NCBI RefSeq assembly: GCF_009711715.1
Contig: NZ_VENF01000001.1
Coordinates: forward strand, 124,001 to 188,000
Source of the DNA: Methylophaga sp.
GTDB taxonomy: Bacteria; Pseudomonadota; Gammaproteobacteria; Nitrosococcales; Methylophagaceae
Direction: 5' to 3'
Length of the DNA: 64,000 nt
Below the pieces are notes generated by a model. That model ran no database searches, was not told the DNA's origin, and saw only the letters and a program-made list of their open reading frames with translations. Positions 36,297 through 47,799 of the stretch are shown piece by piece. The position numbers and the translations under genes were made by a program. Every line of letters begins with the position of its first letter. Within the stretch, counting starts at the first letter, position 1.

Positions 36297-37358
36297 ATGA
36301 GCAGCTACAGCGATTACGCGCTTCAGCAGCACTTTGTCCGCCATCAGCGCTGGGGTTTCAGATGGGCATTGTGGACCGCCGTGTTATGGGGCGCCTGGTA
36401 TATTCCCGGTACGGCCTTATGGTACGAATATCCTTATAACAGCATCAGCGCGGATAACCAGGGGCAACGCCTGGTCGCCACCGCGGTCATGACCTGGATC
36501 CATGCGCTGGCCGTTTTCATTTTTCTTGCACTGTGGAACGGCAGCCTGGGCAAACTTAAAGATTATGGCCGCACACTGGTGCGGTTTCGCAAGATTTCCA
36601 AATGGTATGCACTGGCCTCCTTATTCGGCGGTCCCATGGCAATTTTCGGCTCCTACATGGCAATGGGATTCGTCGGGCCAGTGTTTGCCGCCGTGACTTC
36701 GCTGTTTTATCCGGTGGTAGGGGCAGTGATTGCCCGTCTCTGGTATCAGGAAAAAATTTCCGGACAGGCGGCACTGGGTATGGCGATTATCATCATGGGC
36801 GGGGTAGTGATTTATGGCCCGGGCATCTTTGGTGAACTGGGTGATGACAGCAGCTACGTGTGGCTCGGTTATCTCGGCGGCATATTATCCGCTATCGGCT
36901 GGGGGGCAGAGGGGGCGGTTGCTTCCAGAGCCATGGATGTCACCGATCCGGATGTCGGAATACAGTGCCGCTTCAGTTTTGAAATACTTTTCTGGGGGCT
37001 GCTGGTGCTGCCCGCGGTGATGTTATTGACCGAGCAGCCTGTGTGGTTTCTGATAAAAGAGACCTTGATGACGCCTATTGCCATGACCTGGATGTTGCTG
37101 GCATCGGTCTGTCATGCATTCTGCTATACGGCATTTTATAAAAGCTTTTCATTGATTGGTGTCAGTCGCGGCGAGGCAATCGGCAATCTTTATGGTGTTT
37201 TCGCCGTGATCTTTGTCGCATTGGTCACGCTGGAATTACCGGAATGGTATTTTCTGGTCGGTCTGGCTTTGACCATTATCGGCAGCTTCGTGATGTTCCG
37301 GGAACCCGCGGAAGCCGTGGCCCAATTACGTTCGGTAACCGAAACGCCGGGGTCGTGA
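36297..37358 (+). CDS. DMT-superfamily (EamA) transporter
   Basis: 353 aa with about ten helices in two EamA repeats. The first (ALWTAVLWGAWYIPGTALWYEYP) and second (WLGYLGGILSAIGWGAEGAVASRAM) halves match the drug/metabolite transporter fold; SLIGVSRGEAIGNLYGVFAVIF is the last conserved helix pair. Substrate unknown. It lies 9 nt after ribB and overlaps the next small gene by 1 nt, so it belongs to the folE2-ribB operon. Confidence 0.85.
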   Translation: MSSYSDYALQQHFVRHQRWGFRWALWTAVLWGAWYIPGTALWYEYPYNSISADNQGQRLVATAVMTWIHALAVFIFLALWNGSLGKLKDYGRTLVRFRKISKWYALASLFGGPMAIFGSYMAMGFVGPVFAAVTSLFYPVVGAVIARLWYQEKISGQAALGMAIIIMGGVVIYGPGIFGELGDDSSYVWLGYLGGILSAIGWGAEGAVASRAMDVTDPDVGIQCRFSFEILFWGLLVLPAVMLLTEQPVWFLIKETLMTPIAMTWMLLASVCHAFCYTAFYKSFSLIGVSRGEAIGNLYGVFAVIFVALVTLELPEWYFLVGLALTIIGSFVMFREPAEAVAQLRSVTETPGS

Positions 37359-37630
37359 TGAAGCTGCATCATAAAGGTTACATGCTGGTATTGCTGGAGC
37401 GAAAGCAACTGGAGTGGGATGATGTGCTGATTAGCGAGGCGATGCAGGAATATCAACTTTCCGGCCGTTACTGGCTGAATCACTTTCGTATTATTCTCGA
37501 TGAACTGGCCTCGGCTGGTTTGATAAACCGTGAAGATCATCGACTGGATAATCTGTGTGACAGGTTAGTATTCCAGTATGCTTTATCGGCATTCGGCCGC
37601 CAGCGTATGAAAGATACCGGCTTGCTGTAA
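37358..37630 (+). CDS. Uncharacterised small protein
   Basis: 90 aa, not recognised. Soluble and basic; the pattern LLERKQLEWDDVLISEAMQEYQL followed by FRIILDELASAGLINREDHRL looks like a winged-helix-type domain, only weakly. It starts inside the EamA stop (TGATG). It ends 14 nt before the guanidine-II riboswitch. Confidence 0.6.
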   Translation: MKLHHKGYMLVLLERKQLEWDDVLISEAMQEYQLSGRYWLNHFRIILDELASAGLINREDHRLDNLCDRLVFQYALSAFGRQRMKDTGLL

Positions 37631-37644
37631 TTTTCATTATAGAA

Positions 37645-37695
37645 GTGAGGACGACCTCACCGCTCTGTTCTCGTCGGGGACGGCCCCATAAGGAG
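37645..37695 (+). promoter_or_regulatory. Guanidine-II riboswitch (mini-ykkC) upstream of gdx
   Basis: Two hairpins with ACGR loops: GTGAGG-ACGA-CCTCAC (37645-37660) and GGGG-ACGG-CCCC (37676-37687), followed by ATAAGGAG, which contains the ribosome site of gdx. Guanidine binding to this class frees the ribosome site and raises translation of guanidinium exporters. The identification rests on loop sequence, spacing and the downstream SugE/Gdx gene. Confidence 0.92.
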
Positions 37696-37701
37696 TAAAT
37701 G

Positions 37702-38016
37702 ATGGCCTGGGTGGTATTGGTGATAGCAGGACTACTGGAAGTGGTTTGGGCGGTGGGTCTGAAATATTCGGACGGCTTCACCCGGCTCTGGCCGAGTGTG
37801 TTTACCGTATTGACCATGCTGTTGAGTTTCTGGTTACTGGGATTGGCAATGCGTTCACTGCCAGTGGGTACGGCATATGGTGTCTGGGTCGGTATTGGTG
37901 CTGTAGGTACGGCAATTTACGGCATTATGTTTCTGGCCGAGCCGTCGAGTTTTGTCAGACTGGCCAGTGTGTGTCTGATTTTAACCGGCATTGTGGGCTT
38001 GAAAGTATCCGCTTAG
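37702..38016 (+). CDS. gdx: Guanidinium exporter Gdx (SugE, SMR family)
   Basis: 104 aa, four helices. [26 protein letters not shown] carries the essential Glu of small multidrug resistance proteins, with the SugE/Gdx-type [23 protein letters not shown]. Exchanges guanidinium for protons. The ATG at 37702 has AGGAG at 6-nt spacing; an adjacent ATG at 37699 is too close. The riboswitch 5' of it confirms the specificity. It is followed by a 36-aa membrane peptide. Confidence 0.94.
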   Translation: MAWVVLVIAGLLEVVWAVGLKYSDGFTRLWPSVFTVLTMLLSFWLLGLAMRSLPVGTAYGVWVGIGAVGTAIYGIMFLAEPSSFVRLASVCLILTGIVGLKVSA

Positions 38017-38038
38017 GCGGTGCAGAGGAGTGAGCAGG

Positions 38039-38149
38039 ATGTCTGAGTTCTGGGGATATATCGGGGCCGATGTGCTGGCGATCATCGTGATAGCCATGCT
38101 CAGCGCGCTAGCCTTATACCATGCCCGTATCTTTGTCAGTCGGTTGTGA
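38039..38149 (+). CDS. 36-aa single-helix membrane peptide after gdx
   Basis: MSEFWGYIGADVLAIIVIAML then SALALYHARIFVSRL: a single hydrophobic helix with a short basic tail. GCAGAGGAGTGAGCAGG in front of the ATG gives a strong ribosome site, 22 nt after the gdx stop. Too short for usual gene finders. The position suggests it is made with Gdx. No known family recognised. Confidence 0.55.
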   Translation: MSEFWGYIGADVLAIIVIAMLSALALYHARIFVSRL

Positions 38150-38276
38150 GGATGACTGCCAGCTTCAATTCATTTTATTGAATCTGTAGATTGTGTCTTT
38201 TCCCTCAGACTGTCATGCTGAAACCGGCTTTAACGGGATGCAATGGGCAACTGGCCTGTGAATATCGGATTGAAAT

Positions 38277-39968
38277 GTGCAACAGTCACCTGTAAACGAT
38301 AATCAGGAAGCAGGCAGTGAGATTAAATCTGCGGGATTCTCACTTCATCGCAGTATAAACTGGACCGGTGCCTTCTGGGTGGCCAGCGGCGTTCCTGCGC
38401 TGGTTCTATTCTCAATGGGAGCAATTGCTGCCACGGTAGGCAAACCCGCATGGCTGGTCTGGCTGATTTCGATCAGTTTCGGTTTTATTCAGGCTTTTAC
38501 CTACGCTGAAATTGCCGGCCTGTTTCCTCACAAGACCGGGGGGGCATCGGTCTATGGTTCAGTCGCCTGGGTAAATTACTGCAAACTGATCGCGCCGCTG
38601 TCGATATGGTGTAACTGGATTGCCTGGGGGCCGGTACTGGCGATCGGCTCCGGTCTCGCTGCGGGCTATATTCTGACGGCCCTGTTTCCGCCCGACGCAG
38701 TCATCAATACCTGGCAGATTACCTTGCTGGATCTGGGTTCCCTCAAAGCCGGACTGACCTTACGTATTAATGCCACTTTTATCATTGGCGCTGCGTTGAT
38801 GATTATCGTTTTTGCGATTCAGAATGGCGGTATTCTGCGCTCAGCCAGAGCGACCATGATTCTGGGCATGACCAGTCTGATTCCATTGATGGTGCTGGCA
38901 CTGGTACCGCTGATTACCGGTGATCTGCCCGCGGACCATTTTTTCCCGCTGTCACCATTGGCCTATGACAGTGAAGGTCATGTCATGGCCGGAGACTGGA
39001 ATCTGGATGGCTGGGTTCTGATGGCCGGTGGCTTGTTCATTGCTGCCTGGTCAACCTATGGTTTCGAAACTGCCGTTTGCTATACCCGGGAGTTCAAGCA
39101 TCCCAGAACGGATACTTTCAAAGCGATTTTGTATTCCGGTTTACTCTGCATCGTCGCTTTTACGCTTATTCCGCTGGCATTCCAGGGGCATCTCGGGCTG
39201 GGACAGCTGGTACAGCCGGAAACCCTGAATACGGCCGGCCAGGTGATTGCACCGGCGAAATACAATGGCATGTTGTCGGATGATATTTACAGCGGGATGG
39301 GGGTCGCCAGTGCCCTAGCTGGCATCGTGGGCGGCAGTGGCTTTATCGCCAACCTGTTCGTGGTGATGCTGGTACTGGCATTACTGCTGTCAATTATGAC
39401 CACCATGTCGGGTTCCTCGCGGACCCTTTGTCAGGGCGCTATCGACGGCCTGTTGCCGCGTTATTTAGCCAAGGTGAATGAAAACGGAGCGCCGACCCGT
39501 GCCATGTGGACGAATCTGTTGATCAACCTGATGCTGCTCAGCATGTCCGATTATGTGTTTCTGCTCGCCGCCTCCAATGTCGGCTATATCATTTTCAATT
39601 TTCTGAATCTGAATGCCGGCTGGATTCACCGCATTGACCGGCCTAACTGGGATCGCCCCTACAAGGCACCGACGATTCTGATCGTGACCGGTACTATTCT
39701 GGCCTATATCAATATGCTGTTGATGGGACTGGGCGCCAATGTGTGGGGGGCGGGTACCTTAATGAGCGGGCTGATTGTGGCAAGCCTGATTATTCCCATT
39801 TTTGTCTGGCGGCACTATGTGGTGGATAGGGGACGATTCCCCAGTGCCATGCTCGAAGACATTGATCTTTCCCGTAATGACTATACCGTCAAGCGTGCCG
39901 GAATACTTCCGTATCTGGCCCTGGCCGGTGGTGCCCTCGTCCTGGCTGTGGGTAGCTACCTGAGCTGA
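38277..39968 (+). CDS. APC-superfamily permease
   Basis: 563 aa with about 12-13 helices. INWTGAFWVASGVPALVLFSMGAIAATVG at the N-terminus and MTTMSGSSRTLCQGAIDGLLPRYLAKVNENGAPT near residue 380 mark an APC amino acid/amine permease; a glycine-rich AEIAGLFPHKTGGASVYGS is helix 2. Longer than its two relatives in the window because of a loop at about residues 290-350. The start appears to be GTG at 38277: an in-frame stop lies two codons upstream and the next ATG (38415) would cut the first helix. It ends 172 nt before tmd. Substrate inferred to be a (methyl)amine from position only. Confidence 0.85.
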   Translation: MQQSPVNDNQEAGSEIKSAGFSLHRSINWTGAFWVASGVPALVLFSMGAIAATVGKPAWLVWLISISFGFIQAFTYAEIAGLFPHKTGGASVYGSVAWVNYCKLIAPLSIWCNWIAWGPVLAIGSGLAAGYILTALFPPDAVINTWQITLLDLGSLKAGLTLRINATFIIGAALMIIVFAIQNGGILRSARATMILGMTSLIPLMVLALVPLITGDLPADHFFPLSPLAYDSEGHVMAGDWNLDGWVLMAGGLFIAAWSTYGFETAVCYTREFKHPRTDTFKAILYSGLLCIVAFTLIPLAFQGHLGLGQLVQPETLNTAGQVIAPAKYNGMLSDDIYSGMGVASALAGIVGGSGFIANLFVVMLVLALLLSIMTTMSGSSRTLCQGAIDGLLPRYLAKVNENGAPTRAMWTNLLINLMLLSMSDYVFLLAASNVGYIIFNFLNLNAGWIHRIDRPNWDRPYKAPTILIVTGTILAYINMLLMGLGANVWGAGTLMSGLIVASLIIPIFVWRHYVVDRGRFPSAMLEDIDLSRNDYTVKRAGILPYLALAGGALVLAVGSYLS

Positions 39969-40045
39969 CCGGATCCGTTTCCGCCGGCGTCCCTTTGCCG
40001 GCTGTGCAGCATCCAAGCTGACATTCTCCTGAAAATGCCTGTTTC

Positions 40046-40104
40046 TACTACCTAGGAGGTAACCCCTCTTAGGAATTGTTGAGCGTCATCCCACTTTAGA
40101 CAAT
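40046..40104 (+). promoter_or_regulatory. NarL-type operator plus promoter for tmd (site E)
   Basis: Operator TACTACC-TA-GGAGGTA at 40046-40061, 10 nt, GGAA, -35 TTGTTG (40076-40081), 17-nt spacer, -10 GACAAT (40099-40104). Start predicted near 40111, giving a 29-nt leader before the tmd ATG. Confidence 0.7.
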
Positions 40105-40106
40105 AG

Positions 40107-42332
<2,226 letters not shown>

Positions 42333-42347
42333 GCAGTAAATGGTTGT

Positions 42348-42372
42348 GTGCTGCCACGTACCGTGGCAGCAC
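42348..42372 (+). other. Intercistronic hairpin after tmd
   Basis: Perfect 11-bp stem GTGCTGCCACG / CGTGGCAGCAC with a 3-nt loop and no T-run. Probably an mRNA-stabilising or processing element between tmd and the Fe-S protein gene, not a terminator. Confidence 0.6.
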
Positions 42373-42423
42373 CACCCCTAACCTCAGCACTCATTATTCC
42401 TATTCCAAGCTGGCAGGTGTGTC

Positions 42424-44559
42424 ATGAACGAAGCACAAGAAATAACCCGAATTCTGTTCCAAGGTTTTCAGACCTCATCCGTTTATCTGTTTTATGTCAT
42501 TGGCTATACGGCCATCGCGATCTTTCTCTATGGCTGTTATGTGCAGGTAAGAAAATATCGTCGCGGTCAACCGGATGCCGCCTGGGGTGAGTTCCTGGCG
42601 CGTTTCTGGGACATGGTCAAAACCATGATGACGCATCGCACTATAAAACGTCGCGATAAAGCGGCGGGTAAAGCGCATGCAGCAATATTTTTTGGGTTTG
42701 TCCTGCTGTTCATCGGTACTGCCACCATTACGCTGGAATACGACATTCTCGAACCCTTGTTCGGGATCACTTTCTGGTACGGCGATTTCTATCTGTGGTT
42801 CTCGCTGATATTGGATATTGCAGGCGTGGCGGCTATTGCCGGCCTGATTTACATGATGTATCGCCGTAAATGGCTCAAATTACCTAAACTTGATTACACA
42901 CGTCCTGATCGCGAGCCAGGCGATCCTGACTATGATCGCAGTGCCTACCGTCGTGAAGACTGGGCTTTTCTGTGGGTCTTTATCATTATTCTTATTACCG
43001 GTTTCCTGCTGGAAGCATCCCGTCTGATTTGGCTGATGGAGGATCCGACAGTTTGGGAATACCGCTGGTGGTCGCCGGTTGGCGCAAGCATTGCGCATCT
43101 GTTTTATGGTCTCGGTATGGGACCGGAAGCAGCAGGTGACTTCCGTACCGGCCTGTGGTGGTTCCACGGTATCCTGGCGCTGGCCTTCGTCGCGCTGATC
43201 CCGTTTACCAAGGTCAAACATATCTTTACCGCTTCGGCATCTTTGATGTTCCGTGACCCGATGGCAGGAAAACGGCTGCCGACTGTGCCGGAAGATCAGG
43301 AAAGCATCGGTGTTAAAACCATTACTGATTTCACCTGGAAGCAACTGCTTAATCTGGATGCCTGCACCAAGTGCGGCCGTTGTCATGAAGCCTGCCCGGC
43401 CAATGCGGTGGGTGCGCCACTGTCTCCGCGCGATGTGATTCTGTCGCTGCGTGAATTTGCCAACAATGCACTGGAGAAAAAAGAACTGCCGGACGAAGTC
43501 GAACTCGACGTTCATGGCAAGGATGTTGGCCAGGTGTTTATGGAAACCCTGTGGTCGTGCCGGACCTGTATGGCCTGTGTCGAAATCTGCCCGGTGGCGG
43601 TAGAGCATGTGCCCATCATTGTGCAGATGCGCCGTAAGCTGGTTGATGAGGGCAATATGGAACCGATCCTGCAGAAAACCCTGCAGTCGGTACATAAAAA
43701 CGGCAACTCAATGGGCGAATCCAAGCGTAAGCGTGCCCGTTGGACCAAGGAATTACCCTTCACTATCAAAGACGCACGTAAAGAGCCGGTTGATGTGATG
43801 TGGTTCGTTGGTGACTATGCCTCTTTCGATCCGCGCAATCAGGTTGTGACCAAGTCCTTTGCCAAACTGATGAAACAGGCGGGGGTCGATTTCGGCCTGC
43901 TTTACGAAGCGGAAATGAATGCCGGTAATGATATCCGTCGTGTCGGTGAGGAAGGACTGTACGAATTTCTTGCCAGCAACAACATCAGCACGCTGGAACA
44001 GTGTGAGTTCAATTCGATTGTGACCACCGATCCGCATTCTTTCAACACCATCCGTAATGAATACCCGGACTTTGGTGGTGAGTTTGAAATTCAGCATTAC
44101 ACGACTGTACTCAAGCACTTGTTTGAGGAAGGCAAGCTGAAAATCAAGAAAAAACTCGACTATCGCGTTACTTTCCACGATCCCTGCCATCTGGGCCGTT
44201 ACAACAAAGGCTATGACGCGCCACGTGAACTGATCGAAATGATTGGCTGCGAACTGGTGGAAATGGATCGTAACCGCGATAACTCTTTCTGCTGTGGTGC
44301 CGGTGGTGGCCGTATCTGGATTCCGGATCCGGTTGGTCTGGAAAAACCATCGGAAAACCGTATTCGTGAAGCGGGTGCGATCGACGATCTGGATGTCTTT
44401 ATCGTCTCCTGTCCTAAAGATCTGACGATGTTTGAGGATGCGCGTAAAACAGCTGGCTTCGAAGATAAGTTCGTGGTCAAGGAATTGATTGAACTTATCA
44501 CCGAGTGTGTCGAGTTCGATATTGAAGAGCCGGAAGACGATGACACAGCAGCCGCTTGA
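42424..44559 (+). CDS. Membrane Fe-S oxidoreductase (NarI-like N-terminus fused to HdrD/DgcB-like domain), likely ETF:quinone link
   Basis: 711 aa. Residues up to about 280 hold five or so helices of a nitrate-reductase-gamma-like membrane domain. Then two 4Fe-4S motifs, CTKCGRCHEACP near 315 and CRTCMACVEICP near 380, and two CCG-type segments (FHDPCHLGRYN, FCCGAGGGR) as in heterodisulfide reductase D and DgcB. Similar proteins move electrons from ETF of dimethylglycine or sarcosine oxidation into the quinone pool. Located between tmd and etfBA, it probably does that for TMADH (inference). GTGTC precedes the ATG. It overlaps the next gene by 20 nt. Confidence 0.88.
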   Translation: MNEAQEITRILFQGFQTSSVYLFYVIGYTAIAIFLYGCYVQVRKYRRGQPDAAWGEFLARFWDMVKTMMTHRTIKRRDKAAGKAHAAIFFGFVLLFIGTATITLEYDILEPLFGITFWYGDFYLWFSLILDIAGVAAIAGLIYMMYRRKWLKLPKLDYTRPDREPGDPDYDRSAYRREDWAFLWVFIIILITGFLLEASRLIWLMEDPTVWEYRWWSPVGASIAHLFYGLGMGPEAAGDFRTGLWWFHGILALAFVALIPFTKVKHIFTASASLMFRDPMAGKRLPTVPEDQESIGVKTITDFTWKQLLNLDACTKCGRCHEACPANAVGAPLSPRDVILSLREFANNALEKKELPDEVELDVHGKDVGQVFMETLWSCRTCMACVEICPVAVEHVPIIVQMRRKLVDEGNMEPILQKTLQSVHKNGNSMGESKRKRARWTKELPFTIKDARKEPVDVMWFVGDYASFDPRNQVVTKSFAKLMKQAGVDFGLLYEAEMNAGNDIRRVGEEGLYEFLASNNISTLEQCEFNSIVTTDPHSFNTIRNEYPDFGGEFEIQHYTTVLKHLFEEGKLKIKKKLDYRVTFHDPCHLGRYNKGYDAPRELIEMIGCELVEMDRNRDNSFCCGAGGGRIWIPDPVGLEKPSENRIREAGAIDDLDVFIVSCPKDLTMFEDARKTAGFEDKFVVKELIELITECVEFDIEEPEDDDTAAA

Positions 44560-45925
44560 TACTGCCATGCCGGAAACGGCGACGGAACTGGTCGAGGCGG
44601 CCGTTGAGCAGGGCGATATTTACAGTGCTGCGGCAGTCTTCGGGATTGCCGATAAAAAACAGCGCGATACCCTGAAGGCGATTCTTTGCGGTCGGCGACG
44701 TGATGCGCTCAAGCTGGCTCGCTGGGAGCATACACCGGCAGAAGTGCTGGCGGTGCTGGCCGGACTTGATGATGATGCCATCCGCTTGCGGGTGGAGAAG
44801 AATCCGGCGACCCAGAGTCAGACCCTGGCTGATCTGTTCAATGATCAGGACAGTCAGGATCTGATTGGGCTGGTTGCTCAACATGGTCATACATCGGCAT
44901 CGGTCCTGTTTACGATAGTCGAGCAGGTCAGTAGTACCGCAATCATCCGAGCCGCGGCCAGAAACCCCAATGCCAGCAATGAAGTGCTGGCGGTTATCGA
45001 AGCCCGCTTCGGTAATAAATTTGACGCCGAACTTGCCAGTCATGAAAACAGCTCGGCAAATATCCTCAAGCGGCTTTATCAACGAGGCAATCACTTCGTT
45101 CAGGCGGCAGTAGCGGCCCATGTTCACTGCCCGCAGGCGATTCTTGAGCAGGCAGTCCGGCATGACGATGTCATCGTGGTCCGTCATGCAGCGGCCAATC
45201 CAACATTGCCTGTCAAACTGCTGGGTTATCTTGCCGGTCATCCTGATTATTCCGTACGACGGGCGATTGCCTCACAACAGCGGCTGTCGACCACACTGGC
45301 CAGAGAACTGGCGCAGGACAGTTCTGACTATGTCAGACGCGTCGTGGCAGCACGTCAGGACCTCACGGCCGAGATTATCGGGTTGTTGATTCATGATGCT
45401 GATCACTGGGTCAGGCAATGGGTGGCGCTGAGCAGCAAATTATCCGAGCAGGAGTTGCAACTGCTGGCAGAAGACGAGGATAAAGAAGTCCGCCGCGCTG
45501 TCGCCAGAAATGGCAAAACCCCACCGCAGTTACTGCAACTGCTGGCAAGGGACAAACAAACCTGGGTTCGGGCGGCTGTAGCCAATCAGCCCAACACGCC
45601 ACCTGAAATTCTGTCGGTTCTGGCGGATGAGGAAGAGGTGGACGTGTTAGCGGCAGTCGCACATAACCCGAATACACCCCAGGCCATATTGCAGCGTTTG
45701 ACTCACTCAGTTCTGGCTGATGTGCGTCGCGGCGTAGTGACAAATAAAGCCGCCAAACGCGAAACGTTGCTGCCTTTAATTGAAGACCCCTTTTATCTGA
45801 ACCGCTTGCTGCTGGTCGGCAATCCGGTGCTCAGTCCTGAAGATAAGTGGCGTCTGTCTGATGATCCTGATCCGGCAGTGCGCTTCACCCTGTTTTCCTG
45901 GTTTTCCAGGCAATACCAGCAGTAA
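44540..45925 (+). CDS. Leucine-rich repeat variant (LRV)/HEAT-like repeat protein
   Basis: 461 aa built almost wholly of about 24-residue alpha repeats of the pattern VRxAVAxNPxTPxxxLxxLAxD, for example VRRAVARNGKTPPQLLQLLARD and VRAAVANQPNTPPEILSVLADE in about a dozen copies. LRV/HEAT solenoids bind other proteins. The ATG at 44540 overlaps the upstream Fe-S gene by 20 nt; the frame before it adds a peptide out of that gene and was rejected. The only Cys in the first 60 residues is one, so no Fe-S cluster of the LRV type is expected. Role probably assembly or scaffolding for the adjacent redox chain (inference). Confidence 0.85.
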   Translation: MTQQPLDTAMPETATELVEAAVEQGDIYSAAAVFGIADKKQRDTLKAILCGRRRDALKLARWEHTPAEVLAVLAGLDDDAIRLRVEKNPATQSQTLADLFNDQDSQDLIGLVAQHGHTSASVLFTIVEQVSSTAIIRAAARNPNASNEVLAVIEARFGNKFDAELASHENSSANILKRLYQRGNHFVQAAVAAHVHCPQAILEQAVRHDDVIVVRHAAANPTLPVKLLGYLAGHPDYSVRRAIASQQRLSTTLARELAQDSSDYVRRVVAARQDLTAEIIGLLIHDADHWVRQWVALSSKLSEQELQLLAEDEDKEVRRAVARNGKTPPQLLQLLARDKQTWVRAAVANQPNTPPEILSVLADEEEVDVLAAVAHNPNTPQAILQRLTHSVLADVRRGVVTNKAAKRETLLPLIEDPFYLNRLLLVGNPVLSPEDKWRLSDDPDPAVRFTLFSWFSRQYQQ

Positions 45926-45973
45926 ATCACTGCACCAAAAAGCTGATGTAGACAGCAAATTAGGAGAAATAGC

Positions 45974-46771
45974 ATGAAAATTTTAGTTGCAGTCAAAGAA
46001 GTTGCATCGCTCGATGATGACTTTGAAATTCGTGACGACCAACTGGATGTAGATGAGGATTTCCTGCTTTATGAGCTGAACGAATGGGATGACTTTTCCC
46101 TGGAAGAAGCCATGAGCATCAAAGAAAGATCGGATACAGAGGTGGAAGTTGTTGTCGTCTCAGTCGGTCCGGATCGGGTCGAGGAAAGTCTCAGAAAATG
46201 CCTTGCCAAGGGCGCTGATCGTGCCATCAGAGTCTGGAGCGACGAAATGGAAGGCTCTGACTCCATTACGGTCGGCCGCATTCTTGCGGCGGTTGCCGAG
46301 CAGGAAAAACCCGACATGATTTTTGCCGGCGTTCAGTCATCGGATAACGCGGATGCTTCCACCGGCATTGCTATCGCTTCTTATCTGAACTGGCCACATA
46401 CCGCAGTGGTTGCAGGCCTGGATTATACCCCCGGCGCGAACAAAGCTACGGCCAGCCGTGAACTGGAAGGCGGCCTGGGTCAGGAAGTCGAAATCAGTTG
46501 TCCTGCGGTGCTGACCATTCAGCTGGGGATTAACACACCGCGTTATGCATCACTGCGGGGCATTAAGCAGGCTGCGGCCAAACCGATTGATGAAGTCAGT
46601 CTGTCAGATCTTGGTTTGTCTGCAGAAGAAGTGGGTGCCGATGCGGCTTTCTCACGGGTTCGTCGCATGTACATTCCTGAAAAAGGTATGGCCACCATGA
46701 TTGAAGGTACTACCGCAGAGCAGGCAGCCAAACTGGCTCAAATTATCAAAGAATTCAAGGGAGAAGCGTAA
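45974..46771 (+). CDS. etfB: Electron transfer flavoprotein beta subunit
   Basis: 265 aa. MKILVAVKEVASLDDDFEIR at the N-terminus and the conserved QSSDNADASTGIAIASYLNWP and TCPAVLTIQLGINTPRYASLRGIKQA-like region mark EtfB, which binds AMP. TMADH, MgdABCD-type enzymes and dimethylglycine dehydrogenases reduce such ETFs. Its last base is shared with the etfA start (TAATG). Ribosome site TTAGGAGAAATAGC. Confidence 0.95.
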   Translation: MKILVAVKEVASLDDDFEIRDDQLDVDEDFLLYELNEWDDFSLEEAMSIKERSDTEVEVVVVSVGPDRVEESLRKCLAKGADRAIRVWSDEMEGSDSITVGRILAAVAEQEKPDMIFAGVQSSDNADASTGIAIASYLNWPHTAVVAGLDYTPGANKATASRELEGGLGQEVEISCPAVLTIQLGINTPRYASLRGIKQAAAKPIDEVSLSDLGLSAEEVGADAAFSRVRRMYIPEKGMATMIEGTTAEQAAKLAQIIKEFKGEA

Positions 46772-47730
46772 TGAAAACCATCCTTGTTGTGGCAGAAAGC
46801 CGCCAAAATGAACTCCGTCCCATCTCGCTTGAAGTGATCAGTGCTGCACAGTCCGTGCGGGAAGCTGATGACAAAGTAGTGGTCGCCATCATCGGTCAAC
46901 AGTCTGAATCCTACGTCGATGATCTGTCACTGAAAGGGGTGGACGAAGTGGTCGCCGTGAAAGTCAGCTCTGAAGATTTTGATGCTGATATTCATGAAGC
47001 CGCAGTGACCTCCCTGATGGAAAACTACACACCGGATGTGGTGTTGTTGCCGCACTCCGTAGATAGCCTCGGTTATGCACCGACCCTGGCACGTAAAGGT
47101 AACTATGGTTTTGCCACCGACGTTTTCAAACTGGAATATGACGGTCAGGATCTGGTTGTGACCCGTGCCGGTTACAACGAAAAAGTGCATGTTGAAATGG
47201 ACTTTCCGGGTAAAGATTGTGTGATTCTGACCATCCGTTCCAGTGTGTTCAAAGCGGTTGAAGAATCAGGCAGCCCGTCTACCACCAGTCTCGATATGAC
47301 GAATATCGGCAGCCGTTGCCAGAATGTCCGTTATGTAGAGCCTGAAGGTGCGGATGACATTGATATCACCTCGGTTGACTTCATCATGTCGATTGGCCGT
47401 GGTATCGGTGAGGAAAGCAATGTCGACGAGTTCCGTGAAATGGCGGACCTGTCAGGAGCGACCCTGTGCTGCTCACGGCCGATTGCAGACTCCGGCTGGT
47501 TACCCAAGTCCAGACAGGTTGGCCAGTCCGGCAAGGTCGTCGGTAACTGTAAGCTGTATGTGGCGATGGGTATTTCAGGTTCAATCCAGCACATGGCAGG
47601 GATGAAACATGTTCCTACCATCGTGGCGGTGAATACCGATCCGGGCGCGTCGATTTTCACCATTGCCAAATACGGCATTGTTGGCGATATCTTCGAGATC
47701 GAAGAAGAGCTGCGTACCCACTTCGAGTAG
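46771..47730 (+). CDS. etfA: Electron transfer flavoprotein alpha subunit
   Basis: 319 aa. MKTILVVAESRQNELRPISLE starts the N-terminal domain; the FAD-binding C-terminal domain has SIGRGIGEESN, LCCSRPIADSGWLPKSRQVGQSGKVV, MGISGSIQHMAGMKHVPTIVAVNTDPGASIF, all typical of EtfA. It pairs with EtfB and is the natural electron acceptor for TMADH. Followed 69 nt later by ribH. Confidence 0.96.
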   Translation: MKTILVVAESRQNELRPISLEVISAAQSVREADDKVVVAIIGQQSESYVDDLSLKGVDEVVAVKVSSEDFDADIHEAAVTSLMENYTPDVVLLPHSVDSLGYAPTLARKGNYGFATDVFKLEYDGQDLVVTRAGYNEKVHVEMDFPGKDCVILTIRSSVFKAVEESGSPSTTSLDMTNIGSRCQNVRYVEPEGADDIDITSVDFIMSIGRGIGEESNVDEFREMADLSGATLCCSRPIADSGWLPKSRQVGQSGKVVGNCKLYVAMGISGSIQHMAGMKHVPTIVAVNTDPGASIFTIAKYGIVGDIFEIEEELRTHFE

Positions 47731-47799
47731 CGAAGTAAAGCATCAATCTGGCGGTCAGACACGAGGTCTGTCCGCCAGTTTTCATACAGGGACTTTTCC

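Noticed and set aside
42880..43695. 271-codon frame on the - strand inside the Fe-S oxidoreductase gene
   Set aside because: It is the shadow of a strongly coding region with conserved Fe-S motifs; composition His/Arg/Gln rich.
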